A stretch of 64,000 bases of DNA, taken from NCBI GenBank assembly GCA_964016875.1, contig OZ024729.1, forward strand, positions 23,580,494 to 23,644,493, given 5' to 3'. Below are positions 32,930 to 43,185 of the stretch, one piece after another. Under the pieces are notes generated by a model. It searched no databases and was not told where the DNA came from. It worked only from the letters and a program-made list of their open reading frames with translations. Positions within the stretch are counted from its first letter, which is position 1; each line of letters opens with the position of its first letter. A program made the translations under genes and the position numbers. The stretch is from Fallopia convolvulus. Taxonomy: Eukaryota; Streptophyta; Magnoliopsida; Caryophyllales; Polygonaceae.

Positions 32930-35300
32930 ATATTGAGGCGGTGGTCGTAGATATGGCAGAGAGCCGGGATAGTCTGGGTACGTGGGCCACATGCTCAGAA
33001 AGAACTATGCCTACTTCTGCTGGTACTGGTGCATCCTCTTCGTAGAAGTAGCCATAGCATTCTGTTGAGTAACCATCTCATCCTGTCAAACAAAGAGACC
33101 TCATCTCTACCAACATCTTATCCTGCCAACTCATATCATCGCCCCATCGTGATGTACGCGCATCCCGTTGTGGCCAACCTAAAGTACCCCAAACACTAGG
33201 CTGATAAAAAAATGAGCCTCATACTCAACAACCTAAGCATCCCAATCTCTAACTTGTGGCTCGATCTCATACTCAACATCCTGCATATCAGCATCCTCCT
33301 CCTCAATATCCTCCTCAACAGATGCATGAGTAGCAGAAGAAGAACTAACACATTTGTGATCTACCATGAATCAAATCAGATCAAAATCAGAATATTGCGG
33401 TCCAAAGGGCATCTCAACAATAAGAGGCAAAGGGATCCTGAAAAATCCCTTCGAGCCATATAAATAATGTATACAACCTCTAACATCAGATAACACACCC
33501 AAATGCATCAATATGAGATGCTAGGACCGATCAGGAAACTTGATACCCATATATACAACAAACAGAGAAACCATGCCGCCAATTGTGATCTTGCATGGCT
33601 TGTCGATCTGGTACTTCTTGCTGTAGGCAAGGAAGTGAGACGCCAATCCCGCACCAGGGTAAAACACGGTGTCATACTCCATACCGCCTCCAAGCCAAGG
33701 TGAGGAACCTTGTTCATCTCATATTGGCAAAATCAAGCCATACACATAACCTTATGAGCAAAATGCAAGCAAGGATGAGACCATTTAGGGTGCATTCGGG
33801 TAAACTTTGTTGATAAGTCTATTGTGTTGATAAGTTACTGATAAGTCGATTGTGCTGATAAGTTACGTTGCTGATAAGTAAAAACTTAATTCTGCTGTAA
33901 GCAAGTGTTGTTCGGTTGGAGGGTTTGCTGATTTTTAAAAGGTAATAAATGAAAGGTCAAAATTGCCCTTAAAAATAATTTTTTAATAAAGTATTTAAAA
34001 AGCTTTTTTTATATATAATTTAGTAGAATTTGAATGAGGCAGAGAAGACATGCCGACGATGAAGAGTTTCTTCTCCCGAGTCCGTCGTCCGTCGTCGTTT
34101 TGTTCGGATTCTTTCTCCTGAGTCCGTCGTCTGTGGTCGTTCTATCCGATTTTATCTCCCGAGTCCGTCCTTCCATCCGGAGAGGCTTAATGGCCATTAA
34201 TGGAGACGAATTTGTAGAGAGGCAGAGAAGAATGGCGCCGACGGTGAGGCGGTCGAGCTCGAATTTGGGCAGCGTTTTGTCCGGATTCACTTTTTCTCTC
34301 TAGTTCTCCTTCTTGGGTTGTTTATGAGTTGAATGAACTTGGGCATGTCGAGGCAGAGAAGAACGGCGTCGGCGGTGATAAATTCTTTCTCCCGAATCCG
34401 TCGTTTTGTCCAGATTCTCTCGAGCATGCGGCTTCTCCAATGGGTGTCACCGGCCGGTGTGTGTCGCGAGCAGCAGTGGTGGCGGTGGGTGTCATCGCCG
34501 CTGGTTTCTCTGAGGGAGAGATGAAGAAATCGGGAGAGAGATGAGGGTAAAGAGAGAGAAAGGGGTATATATATGGGTATTAAAATAAAAGTGGAGGTGG
34601 GGCCCACGTGTTTACACTTTCGGGGGATAAGCATGCTTAATTCGATAAGCATGGGGGGTGTTGATTATTTTTTTTGCTTATAAGCATCGGAAATAAGTTT
34701 GCTTAAAATCGATAAGCAAAGGTCACAAACACCCACTTTTGTTGCTTATTTCTGGAAATAAGCATTTTTGTGCTTATAAGCAAACACAAATTGGGTTCCT
34801 AAACGCACCCTTATAATTATATTCACTAGACTTGGGGTCAACAATATGAGCCCTAATAGACCGATACCATAAAAGAATATGCTCTTGAGCCTTAGTCCAA
34901 TCAACAGCAAAAGAGGGCTTCTTGGTTATACTAAGTGCTTCATCAAGCTCATTATACCCTAGGACATATATACCACTAGCAAACTGAAAACTAATTCGAC
35001 TCTGGTCTGGCTTATCCAGGGTAATAAAAAACTCCCTAGTCCACTTAGAAAATGTTAGAGAACTCTTACGATAAAAATTTACTAATCCACAATGGTCGAA
35101 CATTTGCCTAGAACAATTATCAAGCCCAAGCTCCCTCAAGATCACCCGATCAAAGAACAATGTGGTGACCAACTTCTTCTTTTCTGCAATTTTCCTCCGG
35201 GCTTCATGTTCCCCAACGTACTTATATTTGGATGACGAACTATGCTTTCAGGAGCTCATACTTAACAATTAAATTGCTCAACAACAGAATAAAGGAGAGA
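32930..35300 (-). pseudogene. Athila ORF1/env-like protein, interrupted by a MITE
   Basis: The N-terminal piece (35,172-34,811) reads FFDRVILRELGLDNCSRQM, LTFSKWTREFFITL, then GYNELDEALSITKKPSF. This pattern fits the ATHILA ORF-1 family seen downstream of pol in Athila elements. After the nested Harbinger element it resumes below 33,788 with frameshifts (IDKPCKITIGG, VSLFVVYMGIKFPD). The tail region (to about 32,930) is acidic, then rich in proline and tyrosine. The function of this class of ORF is not established; an envelope-like role has only been proposed. This copy is clearly broken. Confidence 0.65.
33788..34810. mobile_element. PIF/Harbinger-like non-autonomous element (1,023 bp)
   Basis: Ends GGGTGCATTCGGG and the inverse CCTAAACGCACCC are flanked by TTA (33,785-33,787 and 34,811-34,813). 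Subterminal regions repeat TGATAAGT/ATAAGCA words. The middle (about 34,030-34,560) is GC-rich, and GAGGCAGAGAAGA recurs near 34,036, 34,218 and 34,351 with CCGAGTCCGTCGT-type text between, so it is an internal imperfect repeat array. No transposase is visible. The centre could be captured sequence, but its frames match nothing I recognise. Confidence 0.88.
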
Positions 35301-36594
35301 AAATTCATAAATCACCTAGAAATAGAGGCGGCGATCGCTGCCATTTAGGTGCGGTTGATAGCTTGCATTTAGGTAGTGTTTAGGATGCATATTTATGTTT
35401 ATATTTCATGGGTTTAGCTTAGTTTAACATAGTTCTTAGGTTCTTAGGTTTTCTAGAAAATTCGGGTTTTGCGCATGTTTTGTTCGGTTTTGCAGGTCTT
35501 TAGGTAAACAAGCATGGAAGGGATGGATCTTAGATGATTATGGAGGATCAATATGAAGTTTAAAGTGGTGCAAGTAAAGATTGGAAGAGCTAAGACCCAA
35601 GATCTTGAGGGATAAAAACGCTTAAACCTGGGCTATGCATTGGAGTCTTATTTTGACACCTCTATCTTGCAATGCTTGATTTGGGAGTTATAGTGGTCGG
35701 ATGAATCTGAATTTGGTATCACTGGAAAGCTAATTTAAAGAGCTACAATTCATATTTGTACTCAGAGTCCAAGTTCCAACTCGAAGGGGGTGAAAACAGC
35801 CTCTGAAGTGTCACCTGAATGCTGAACCGAGGCCATGGTGCGGGCGTAATGACATGGTGCGCGACCGCGCAACTAAGGAGGGAGACCGCGCCCTCTACCT
35901 TTCAGCGGAGACATTGGGCCGCGTGTTTTACGCCTCAAGTTGGACTTTGTTAGATCTTGTCCAATGTGTTTAATGTATTTTGGGATAATTTGATCTTCGT
36001 AAACTTTTGGGTATTTAAACCTTCTTTTTAGCTTTTCTTTCAAAACTTGGATCATAATTTGGAGGCCAGAGTTTCTTCCCTCAAGAGGCAACCTTTGAAC
36101 CTTTTATAAGTTTTTCTTAATTCAAGTATGCATTGATAAATTTCGTTATGTTTGGCTAGTTAATTGAAGTCATAATTTGCATGAGTTGTGAGGTTTGATT
36201 GATTCTCAACAAACTTGAATAGAGTTTACTCCCTACGCTTAATTGAATCTAAACTAGGGTTTTGTTAGATTAGCTACCTAATTGAATTTCTAGTTATAAC
36301 TGAATCTTTTTAATTACCGGTCGGAGTTAATTTGATCAAGAGTAGAATTTTAATCAACTTAGGACCGGTTGGCCTACTTGGTTGAAGAAAGGAATAAATT
36401 CACAGGTCACTTAGATGTCTGGTTGCTTTACGTGCTTGGTTCTATTGATAACTTGAATCGTTATGTTGTTGTCTGATTGAATCTAGAAGGTATTCTAGGT
36501 TGTTAGATGATTAGGGTTGTTAGACTGGTAGTTCTATCAACTAAATCTAAAGTTCGGGTCATAATCCTCCTTACACTAGTAGAGAAAAGGGTTT

Positions 36595-36845
36595 TTACCA
36601 CGGTTCTTTTGTAAATATTACCACGGTTGTGAACCGTGGTAATCTTGGCCGTGGTAAATTTGTTTACCACGGTCGCACATTTACCACGGTTCTCATTATT
36701 ACCTCGGTTCATGAACCGTGGTAAATGGTACACCCGTGGTAAAATATACACCTAGTAAATTTAGTAAATTGACATTATTTTAAATGTTCTAGAATCGTGG
36801 TAAAGCATCACAACCGTAGTAAATATGTAGCGTGGTAAAATTATA
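36595..36845. repeat. Left subterminal repeat array of the CACTA element
   Basis: At least eight copies or near-copies of TTACCACGGTT/AACCGTGGTAA, some in head-to-head pairs (GGTTGTGAACC, GGTTCATGAACC). These are likely transposase-binding sites. Confidence 0.85.
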
Positions 36846-37138
36846 CCACGCTACACATTAATCAAATTCAAATTCAAAATTTATAATAATTTATTATACA
36901 ATATATTCAAATGTAATAATATAAACATTTGACACCAATTTAAAGTAAATAAATTATATCCAAATGCATTAAGTAATATAAAAATGTTATACAAAATTTC
37001 CAGAAAAATCTACTAACAAATACTACAACTAAAGTTTAAATATCCAAGAAAATCTACTAACAAGTTCTATAACTAAAGTTTAAATATCTCACAAATAAAT
37101 CACTGATTAATCTATATGAATCTCTGCACATATGTTAC

Positions 37139-37383
37139 TCATTGATCACGAATCTCATCTATCTTTTCATTTGCATATGACATGGATCCACCTAATTCTG
37201 GATAGTACTGCCATAATAAACAAAACAAAAACTGATTAGAAATCATTTAAAAATGCAATACAAATAACAATTTAAATGTTGAAATACCTTTTCTGAGATA
37301 GAGTTTAGTCCACTACTGATAATCTCGCATATATATCGGAGAGCATAATATCCACAATCTATATTATTTATCTGCTTAGGACA
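37139..37383 (-). pseudogene. Captured Ulp1-like (C48) protease C-terminal exons
   Basis: Two exons are visible on the minus strand. The first, 37,383-37,288, lies between ...TTTATGCAG and GTATTTC. It is 96 bases in phase 0 and reads CPKQINNIDCGYYALRYICE, which fits the plant Ulp1/C48 active-site block (CPxQ...DCGYYxMRYxxE, catalytic Cys present). The second, 37,207-37,139, follows ...TATGGCAG, keeps phase 0, reads YPELGGSMSYANEKIDEIRD and ends in TGA. Ulp1 enzymes cleave SUMO-type conjugates. The His and Asp of the triad were not found upstream, so only a fragment is present. Some plant CACTA and MULE elements carry Ulp1-like genes, so it may be ancestral cargo rather than a fresh capture. 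Confidence 0.7.
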
Positions 37384-37655
37384 CTGCATAAATTATTGTC
37401 ATAAATCAGATCAAGTAGTTTAATCAAATTTAATAGACTCTCTAAGAGTTGCAGTCATACAAATACAATGGAGGATGGTCCTTTTTCAGCACTTAAAAAC
37501 TAACTTATATAATTAGCCTTTTTAAGTTTTACATTGTACGTTGTTAGAGAAAATAGTACAAACTTTTTCCCATATTTTCATGAATGGTAATAGACAAGCA
37601 GATGAAACCTGCTTCTTTAATTAATTCAAGAAGCTGCAAAATAATGTGGACTTAC

Positions 37656-37701
37656 CTGATGAAGTTATGCTCAAAGGGAACTCTTTGTCAGTTCTCTGGG
37701 G
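37656..37701 (-). other. Exon-like 46-bp segment in the CACTA element
   Basis: On the minus strand it lies between a strong acceptor (TTTATTTTGCAG) and a consensus donor (CAG|GTAAGT). It reads PQRTDKEFPLSITSS in one frame, with no recognised domain. It lies upstream of the Ulp1-like exons on the same strand and could be spliced to them. Confidence 0.45.
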
Positions 37702-38293
37702 CTGCAAAATAAACAGACAAAAAACATATTCAGTTTCTATACACACACATATCAACAAAAAAGAGTACATCCATTAACATTTATCTTTAAAATGAAAGAA
37801 AATACATAAGTTTAAAAAGGAGCTTTTCACTCTCAAACAAACCAGATAAGTGGGCATTTTCACTCTTAGCTGTTTTGTTAACTTGAAACAGGAGCTTTTC
37901 ACTCTCTTATCTTCTTTTGCATTACTAGTTGAGAGCCGCGTGCGATACACACGCGAGCCTTACTTTGTTTTTTTCCCATAAATTACTCTAAGCAGCTATT
38001 TTAGTAGATGAGTTTGTAGTATGCACAATAACATTAAAAAAAACGACAGTAGAAGACACATACAAATTTTAGTGAATTTGTTTGAAGACAAAATACCCTA
38101 ACATAAAAAGATGTTATTCAAAGAGGCCTACACCTACTAAAATGCAACATGGCTCAAGGAAAGGGAATTCTCAATGTCCTGCACTCGGTACCTCTCAAGA
38201 ACTTGTCATGTAAAAGCAAAGTTCACTCAGCCATTCACTCAGCAAGCATACAAAAGAGTGCAGTACGATGAATAATGAAAAGCACCACAAATT

Positions 38294-38432
38294 AGAATAA
38301 TCAAAACATCTTAAAGCATCGGATGGGTGAGAATCTCGTGTAAAATGGATTCTCTTGAGATCATTGCCACCTTGTGGGACCGAAACAAAGGTGTTGAATA
38401 CACTAGGTTCCAACTGAGCAACCCATTCCTTG
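38294..38432 (-). pseudogene. Captured BRX-domain fragment
   Basis: The minus strand reads KEWVAQLEPSVFNTFVSVPQ followed by GGNDLKRIHFTRD, and then similarity stops. BRX domains (BREVIS RADIX family and plant PH-RCC1-FYVE proteins) carry the pattern EWVxQxEPGVxITxxxLPxGGNDLKRxRFSR. About 35 residues of one domain are present; the WW-containing second half is missing. BRX domains mediate protein-protein contacts. This is a fragment of a host gene, not a working domain. Confidence 0.72.
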
Positions 38433-39056
38433 TTACATAACAGAATTGAGCATGGAGTATTTTAATAACAGAAAGAACTTTGTTACAGTCAATCCATTCA
38501 ATTCTCTAACTTGAATAAACACCTCCAAGTGTAATTTTCTATTAGAAGCAGAATAAAGATCAAGATAAAAAAAGGAATTGATTAAAATATCTTAGATAAT
38601 TGAACATCATCCAGAACAATCGACTGATTCAATGCAAGTTATGAAGGACATTTTTAAGAGAGAATTATGTTGATTGATTCATGAAGCTGAACAAAGAATG
38701 CATGTATATAAGGATTTCATTTTATATGTAGAAGATCTAACAAGCTGCATATTTATAATATGCTGCATAATAACTGAGTTCATATTGTGGAAGAAGGAAT
38801 AGAATGTTCAACCTAATAATTATATTTTGACCTAGCTTTGCTATGAGCTTAATCTTCGATTAAGAGACTTATCATATTAAAAGGTGGAGCGAGGGAAATC
38901 CCTTTGCAATGCAACACAACTCCAACATAAACTATGTAAAAAAATGCTCTTGTTATACACACATACTGCAAAAGAAACTAAATGCTATTGATATAAAAGA
39001 ATCTCTAAATTCAGACCATATGAGGCACATAATAGAAGACTACAACTGAATTTTAC

Positions 39057-39136
39057 CCGGCTGAATCGTAAGTCCTTTTGATGGTTTGTCCAGTGCAAAT
39101 AGTAATTGAGGCTCAACCTAGCATCCAAGGCTACCG
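39057..39136 (-). other. Exon-like 80-bp segment in the CACTA element
   Basis: Bounded by ...AACTGCGCAG and CGG|GTAAAA on the minus strand. One frame reads VALDARLSLNYYLHWTNHQK without a stop; the family is not recognised. Possibly another captured exon. Confidence 0.4.
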
Positions 39137-39560
39137 CTGCGCAGTTTAAAAAAATTCATGAAGTTGTTCTGGTCCAATCACTGAATTTTGCAATATGCTG
39201 GAAATGAATAAACCCTTGAATAGTATAACACCAGCAGTGTACACCAAAACATATAAAAATTACGAACATGATTGATAATGATGTCTAATGAATCATTCAA
39301 TTAAGCAATATACCCATGAAGACTAGTCAACCAAAATAAATAGTAGAATTAGAGGAAAGGATTTATTGAGTTTAAAGTCAAGTAATATACCAATTATTAG
39401 TAGTCAACCAAACTGAAATCCCATAGGTATCGTAATTTCCATCCATGTACGTGGTAATACTAATATTGGTGAAATCAAATGCTAGTTATCAATCATTCTA
39501 GTGTGGTGCATCCATGGGGCTGGGGAATAAATAACTAACTATATGCCTGATTTCTGCAAG

Positions 39561-39689
39561 ATAAATTAGCATACAAGGATTTCAATATTGAAGTGGAAGC
39601 TCATGGTGTCCAGAAACCACTTGTTAAATTGGTCAACACAAGTGTGATAAATGGTCCTCTCATATCAGCTATATCTGTGCATCCAACAG
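39561..39689 (+). pseudogene. Captured malectin / LRR receptor-kinase ectodomain exon
   Basis: The plus strand reads KLAYKDFNIEVEAHGVQKPL and later NGPLISAISVHPT, then a donor (CAG|GTTAGT). Plant LRR-VIII receptor kinases with a malectin domain show LVLKDFNIxDEAGGVxK...YGPLISAISV; about 25 residues between the two motifs are missing here. Its orientation is opposite to the Ulp1-like and BRX-like pieces, so it came from a separate capture or an inverted one. A copy of CATCCA[AG]CAGGTTAGTGAACTAG is repeated at about 39,814, after ATTATGGACATTGC-type exon-like text. Confidence 0.7.
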
Positions 39690-40223
39690 GTTAGTGAACT
39701 AGCTAGTAGTACTTTATTACTTCTGTAGCATAACAACAACTAATTTTTTTTTAGTTACTTACAGATTATGGACATTGCTCAAACAGTACAAAGAGGAGAA
39801 GAGATTATACTCATCCAGCAGGTTAGTGAACTAGATTGTGTATTTGTGTTCATTGCCATGAATTCAGAGTCCTCCTTATCTACTGGAAAAAAGGTTATTC
39901 ATAGAGGAAGGAAACGAGCAGGATTGCAAAGTAAGAAACTTTATTAAAGAAATCCCAACAAACGCTAGATGGTAAAATGCTTGACATGTTAGTTTTAAGG
40001 AACAAAAATGGTCAAGAATTATTCAGATATGGGCTATGAATTAACACTTTATCCCCTTTGATAAGTGTAAACGATTTTCCCTATTTTTAGCCATAAACCC
40101 AAAAAATTATATATACTATATGTAGACACCTCTTTTCTCATTGCAAAACACTAATTGCAATCATCAACTACAATATTGAAGGATAAAGAAGAGAAGTAAT
40201 GAATCGAAAACCTAGATCTATAC

Positions 40224-40521
40224 CTGTACAGAGGTTGGATAAGAGAACGTGGGAGCTAATCAGAGGTCCAACGGGGCTGTTTAGCAGGATTGGGCGCCGG
40301 CGTGAAGAGACACGAGTTGTGCGAGTCGGACCACCGGTGTTGAGAAGCGGGTTAAAGCTAGGATTTAGCCATGGTGATTGCTTGCAGGAGGATGTGGTCG
40401 GGGCGCGCAAAGTGAGGATTGAGCGGGTTAGGGTAGTGTAATTATCGCCGGCTCCACTAGAAATCCGCTGGAGATTGAGGGAAGGATGGAGGACTGAGTA
40501 GTTGTCGCCGGTATCGAGCAC
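40224..40521 (-). other. GC-rich first-exon-like block in the CACTA element
   Basis: The minus strand has an open frame of about 117 codons, much richer in G+C than the surrounding DNA, with a donor-like TGTACAG|GTATAG at 40,224. It looks like a captured 5' exon or 5' UTR with promoter, upstream and on the same strand as the BRX-like and Ulp1-like pieces. The protein frame has no recognised domain. Confidence 0.4.
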
Positions 40522-40689
40522 GGTGTTTAAAATCTCAGAACATGAATGGAAAGAGAGAGGGTGAAGTTTGCAATTTACAATGAAAAACTGATTAACCCTA
40601 GCTTCGCTCGTGATATTGAATATTATCCCGCCTCTATTTTAGTTTGTATATTTACTACTTAATTAGTGCGGGCCTCTACTTAGTAAATT

Positions 40690-41005
40690 AACTGTCCATT
40701 TACCACGGTTACAAAGTTTTAGTGGTAAATTGAATGCTAAATTATCACGATTATTGTATAACCGTAGTAAATTTGTCTCTTTGCGTTTATTTACTGCGAC
40801 AGGACATGACCGTAGTAAAATAATAGAATTATACACCACGGTTACAAAACGAACCGAGGTAATAGTGATAGTTTTACCACGGTTTCTATATGAACCGAGG
40901 TAATAAGTGACAGATTTACCACGGTTTTTGTATGAACCGAGGTAATTGAACCATATATTTCACAATTACCTCGATATGACGCGGAACCGTGGTAAACCTA
41001 CCGTC
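40690..41005. repeat. Right subterminal repeat array of the CACTA element
   Basis: Repeated TTTACCACGGTT, TATGAACCGAGGTAAT and similar words, mirroring the left array, run up to the terminal CCCCTTTTTCTACTAGTG. Confidence 0.85.
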
Positions 41006-41359
41006 GCCGAAACCCCTTTTTCTACTAGTGTTAGTAGGGTCATAATCCACAATAGATTATTCAAGTAAGAAGAGAATCAAGAGAATCGATGATCAACAAA
41101 GAAATGTCCCGATGTATTTAACTAGTTGAACACACTTGTCTCTCATATATTACAATCAACTTTGCATTCATATTTACTTTTTAGTTTGCATCTTAGTTTA
41201 GATAAATCATTAAAAAAAACCTCTTTCGGTTACTTGGCATCTAAGTAATAACATAAATACACGAGTCTCTGTGGGATCGACCCTTACTTACCATTCTACT
41301 AAGTTTGGTTAAGTCGGGATTCTTTGGTATGTAGTAACGACCCCGAAAATTCCTCATCA

Positions 41360-41904
41360 ACATTCTTTGTTAGATAGGTGACGAGCGTTGAGGAGGTGGC
41401 CGCGAGGGTAGATCGAGCGAAAAGGCGGTGGTATGGTGGTTGTCGGTTTTTCTCTCTTTCCTTTCTCTCCTTTCTTCCCTCTTCTCTCCCTTTTTCTTTC
41501 TTTCCTCTCGATTTTTCTGCTTGGTTTCTCCCTCTCTTTTCTTTTATCTCTCCTATTTTTTTAGATAAAGGAAAAAGTGTCGAACTTGGTAATGGAAGCG
41601 GTCGTTGCCAAGAGTTGTTGCTAACATCGGATCACACCAATTAGCGGTGGCCGTTGCATTAGCTGTAGCCAACGTTGTTTGGCTTCAATTGGCAGCGACC
41701 ACTACCATATAGACGACGGTCATTATCCCTTCAAAACGTCACTTTGGACTTCATGTAGATTAGTTCGGCACAAGAACTAGAGAAAAACTAAAAAAAAAAT
41801 GAAAACAAACTAAGCTAAACTTAAAAAGAAAGAATGCACCTACATTGAGTTGTCTCCTTAGAAGCGCCTTATTTAACATCGTGGCTCGAGGTCATGCTAG
41901 CTCA
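41360..41904. other. Spacer of the Athila-type element between integrase and ORF1
   Basis: No supported coding. A CTTTCCTTTCTCTCC-type pyrimidine tract (about 41,450-41,560) precedes GC-richer text. The plus-strand frame 41,378-41,644 is low-complexity and probably not a gene. Confidence 0.5.
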
Positions 41905-43165
41905 TCATTTGTCAACATTAGGCTTTGTTAGGACTGCCTCATTTATCAATGTCTTGGTGGATCCTTCATGATACTTCTTCACTCTTTGACCATTCACCTT
42001 GAACATTCTGTGTGTTCTCGCATCATAGAGCTCAATTGCACCATGAGGGAAGACTTGAGCAACTATGTAACGCCTTGCCCAACACGATCTCATCTTGCCT
42101 AGAAAGAGCCTAAGGCGTGCTTTAAATAAGAGGACTTTGTCACCAATGTTGAAGTCCTTGTAGAGAATGGCATTGTCATAAGCTTCGATCCTTGCTTCCT
42201 CCAAATCCTTCAATTGGAGCTTTCTAAGCTCTCCAGCTTCCTAAAGCTGCATATTGCACTTCTTAATGGCCTAGTAAGCCTTGTTCTCCAGCTCAACTGG
42301 GAGATGCCATGTCTTTACAAATACCAACCTATCGGGTAACATGCCAATAGGTGTTTTATAAGCTTTTCTATATGCCTACAGCATATCATCAAGCTTGTGG
42401 CTCCAATCTTTTCTGTTGGGGGACACTGTTTTTCCAATATGGATTTAATCTCCATATTTGACACTTCAGCGTGTTCATTCATTTGGGGATGATAGGCATT
42501 GGAAACTCTTTGCGTGATATGATATTTCTTTAACAATGTGGGGATTGTCCTATTGTAAAAATGAGTTCCTCTATCACTTATGAGAGCCTTGGGGATCCCA
42601 AACTTGGTAAATTTATGTGACTTTAAGAATTCTGCAACAACTTTAGAGTCATCGGTTATGGTGGCCTTTGCTTCCACCCATTTGGAAATGTAGTCCACTG
42701 CAAGCAAAATATATGTATCACCACAAGAATTTGGAATGGTCCCATGAAGTCAATGCCTCAAACATCAAATATTTCATAGAAAATCAGGCTCGTTTGTGGC
42801 ATTTCATCCCTACTAGACTTGTTTCCAACTCTCTGGCCCCTATCACATGATTTACAATAGCTGTGTGCATCCTTAAATATGGAACGCCACCAAAATCCTG
42901 TGTCAAGTACCTCTCTAGAGGTTCTTTGAATCCCAAAATGCCCCCACATGCTCCTGAATGACAAAGAGTAAGGAGAGAATTTACCTCATTTTTTGGAATA
43001 CAATGAGGAATTGCGTGATCATAACAGTGCTTCCATAGATAAGGGTCATCCTTGACAAAGAATCCAACTGAACTGCGTAGTCTGTCCCTCTGAGCCTTGT
43101 TGAATGGTGGAGGAAATTCACCAAATCTACATACCATGACTCTATAGTACTCAGCTTGAATAAAG
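41905..43165 (-). pseudogene. Athila-type gypsy integrase remnant
   Basis: Minus-strand order: IESWYVDLVNFL (about 43,140); an HHCC-like zinc finger (GHFGIQ... CKSCDRGQ, about 42,940-42,830); core VDYISKWVEA (first D, about 42,700); LISDRGTHFYN (second D, about 42,585); NEHAEVSNMEIKSILEK (E, about 42,480); and the C-terminal domain EARIEAYDNAILYKDFNIGDKVLLF ending with FPHGAIELYD. Frameshifts break it into four frames. It is the direct continuation of the RNase H at 53,809 across the CRM insertion. Confidence 0.88.
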
Positions 43166-43185
43166 ACTCATCAGGGGAAACTTGT

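Larger units (their letters stand above)
36574..41030. mobile_element. CACTA (En/Spm) element without transposase, carrying gene fragments
   Basis: Terminal repeats CACTAGTAGAGAAAAGGG and the inverse CCCCTTTTTCTACTAGTG are flanked by TTA duplications (36,571-36,573 and 41,031-41,033), diagnostic of CACTA. Both subterminal regions (about 36,595-36,845 and 40,690-41,005) are packed with TTTACCACGGTT in both orientations, the kind of array bound by CACTA transposases. No TNP2/TNP1-like coding is visible in the 4.4 kb interior. It instead holds exon-like pieces listed separately (Ulp1-like, BRX-like, malectin-like and unidentified). Confidence 0.93.
35356..41359 (+). mobile_element. Lone gypsy LTR, split by a CACTA element
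   Basis: It starts TGATAGCTTGCATTTAGG, close to the LTR start of the element at 5,808, and ends ...CCTCATCA after a GTGGGATCGACCCTTACTTACC U5 phrase also like that family. Without the CACTA insertion it is about 1.54 kb, near the 1.47 kb of the relative. No internal region adjoins either side, so it is probably a solo LTR. The expected 5-base target duplication is not seen (GCGGT on the left, ACATT on the right). Confidence 0.75.

Noticed and set aside
41378..41644. 88-codon ORF rich in Ser/Phe/Leu
   Set aside because: It covers a pyrimidine tract in a retrotransposon spacer; low complexity and no motif.
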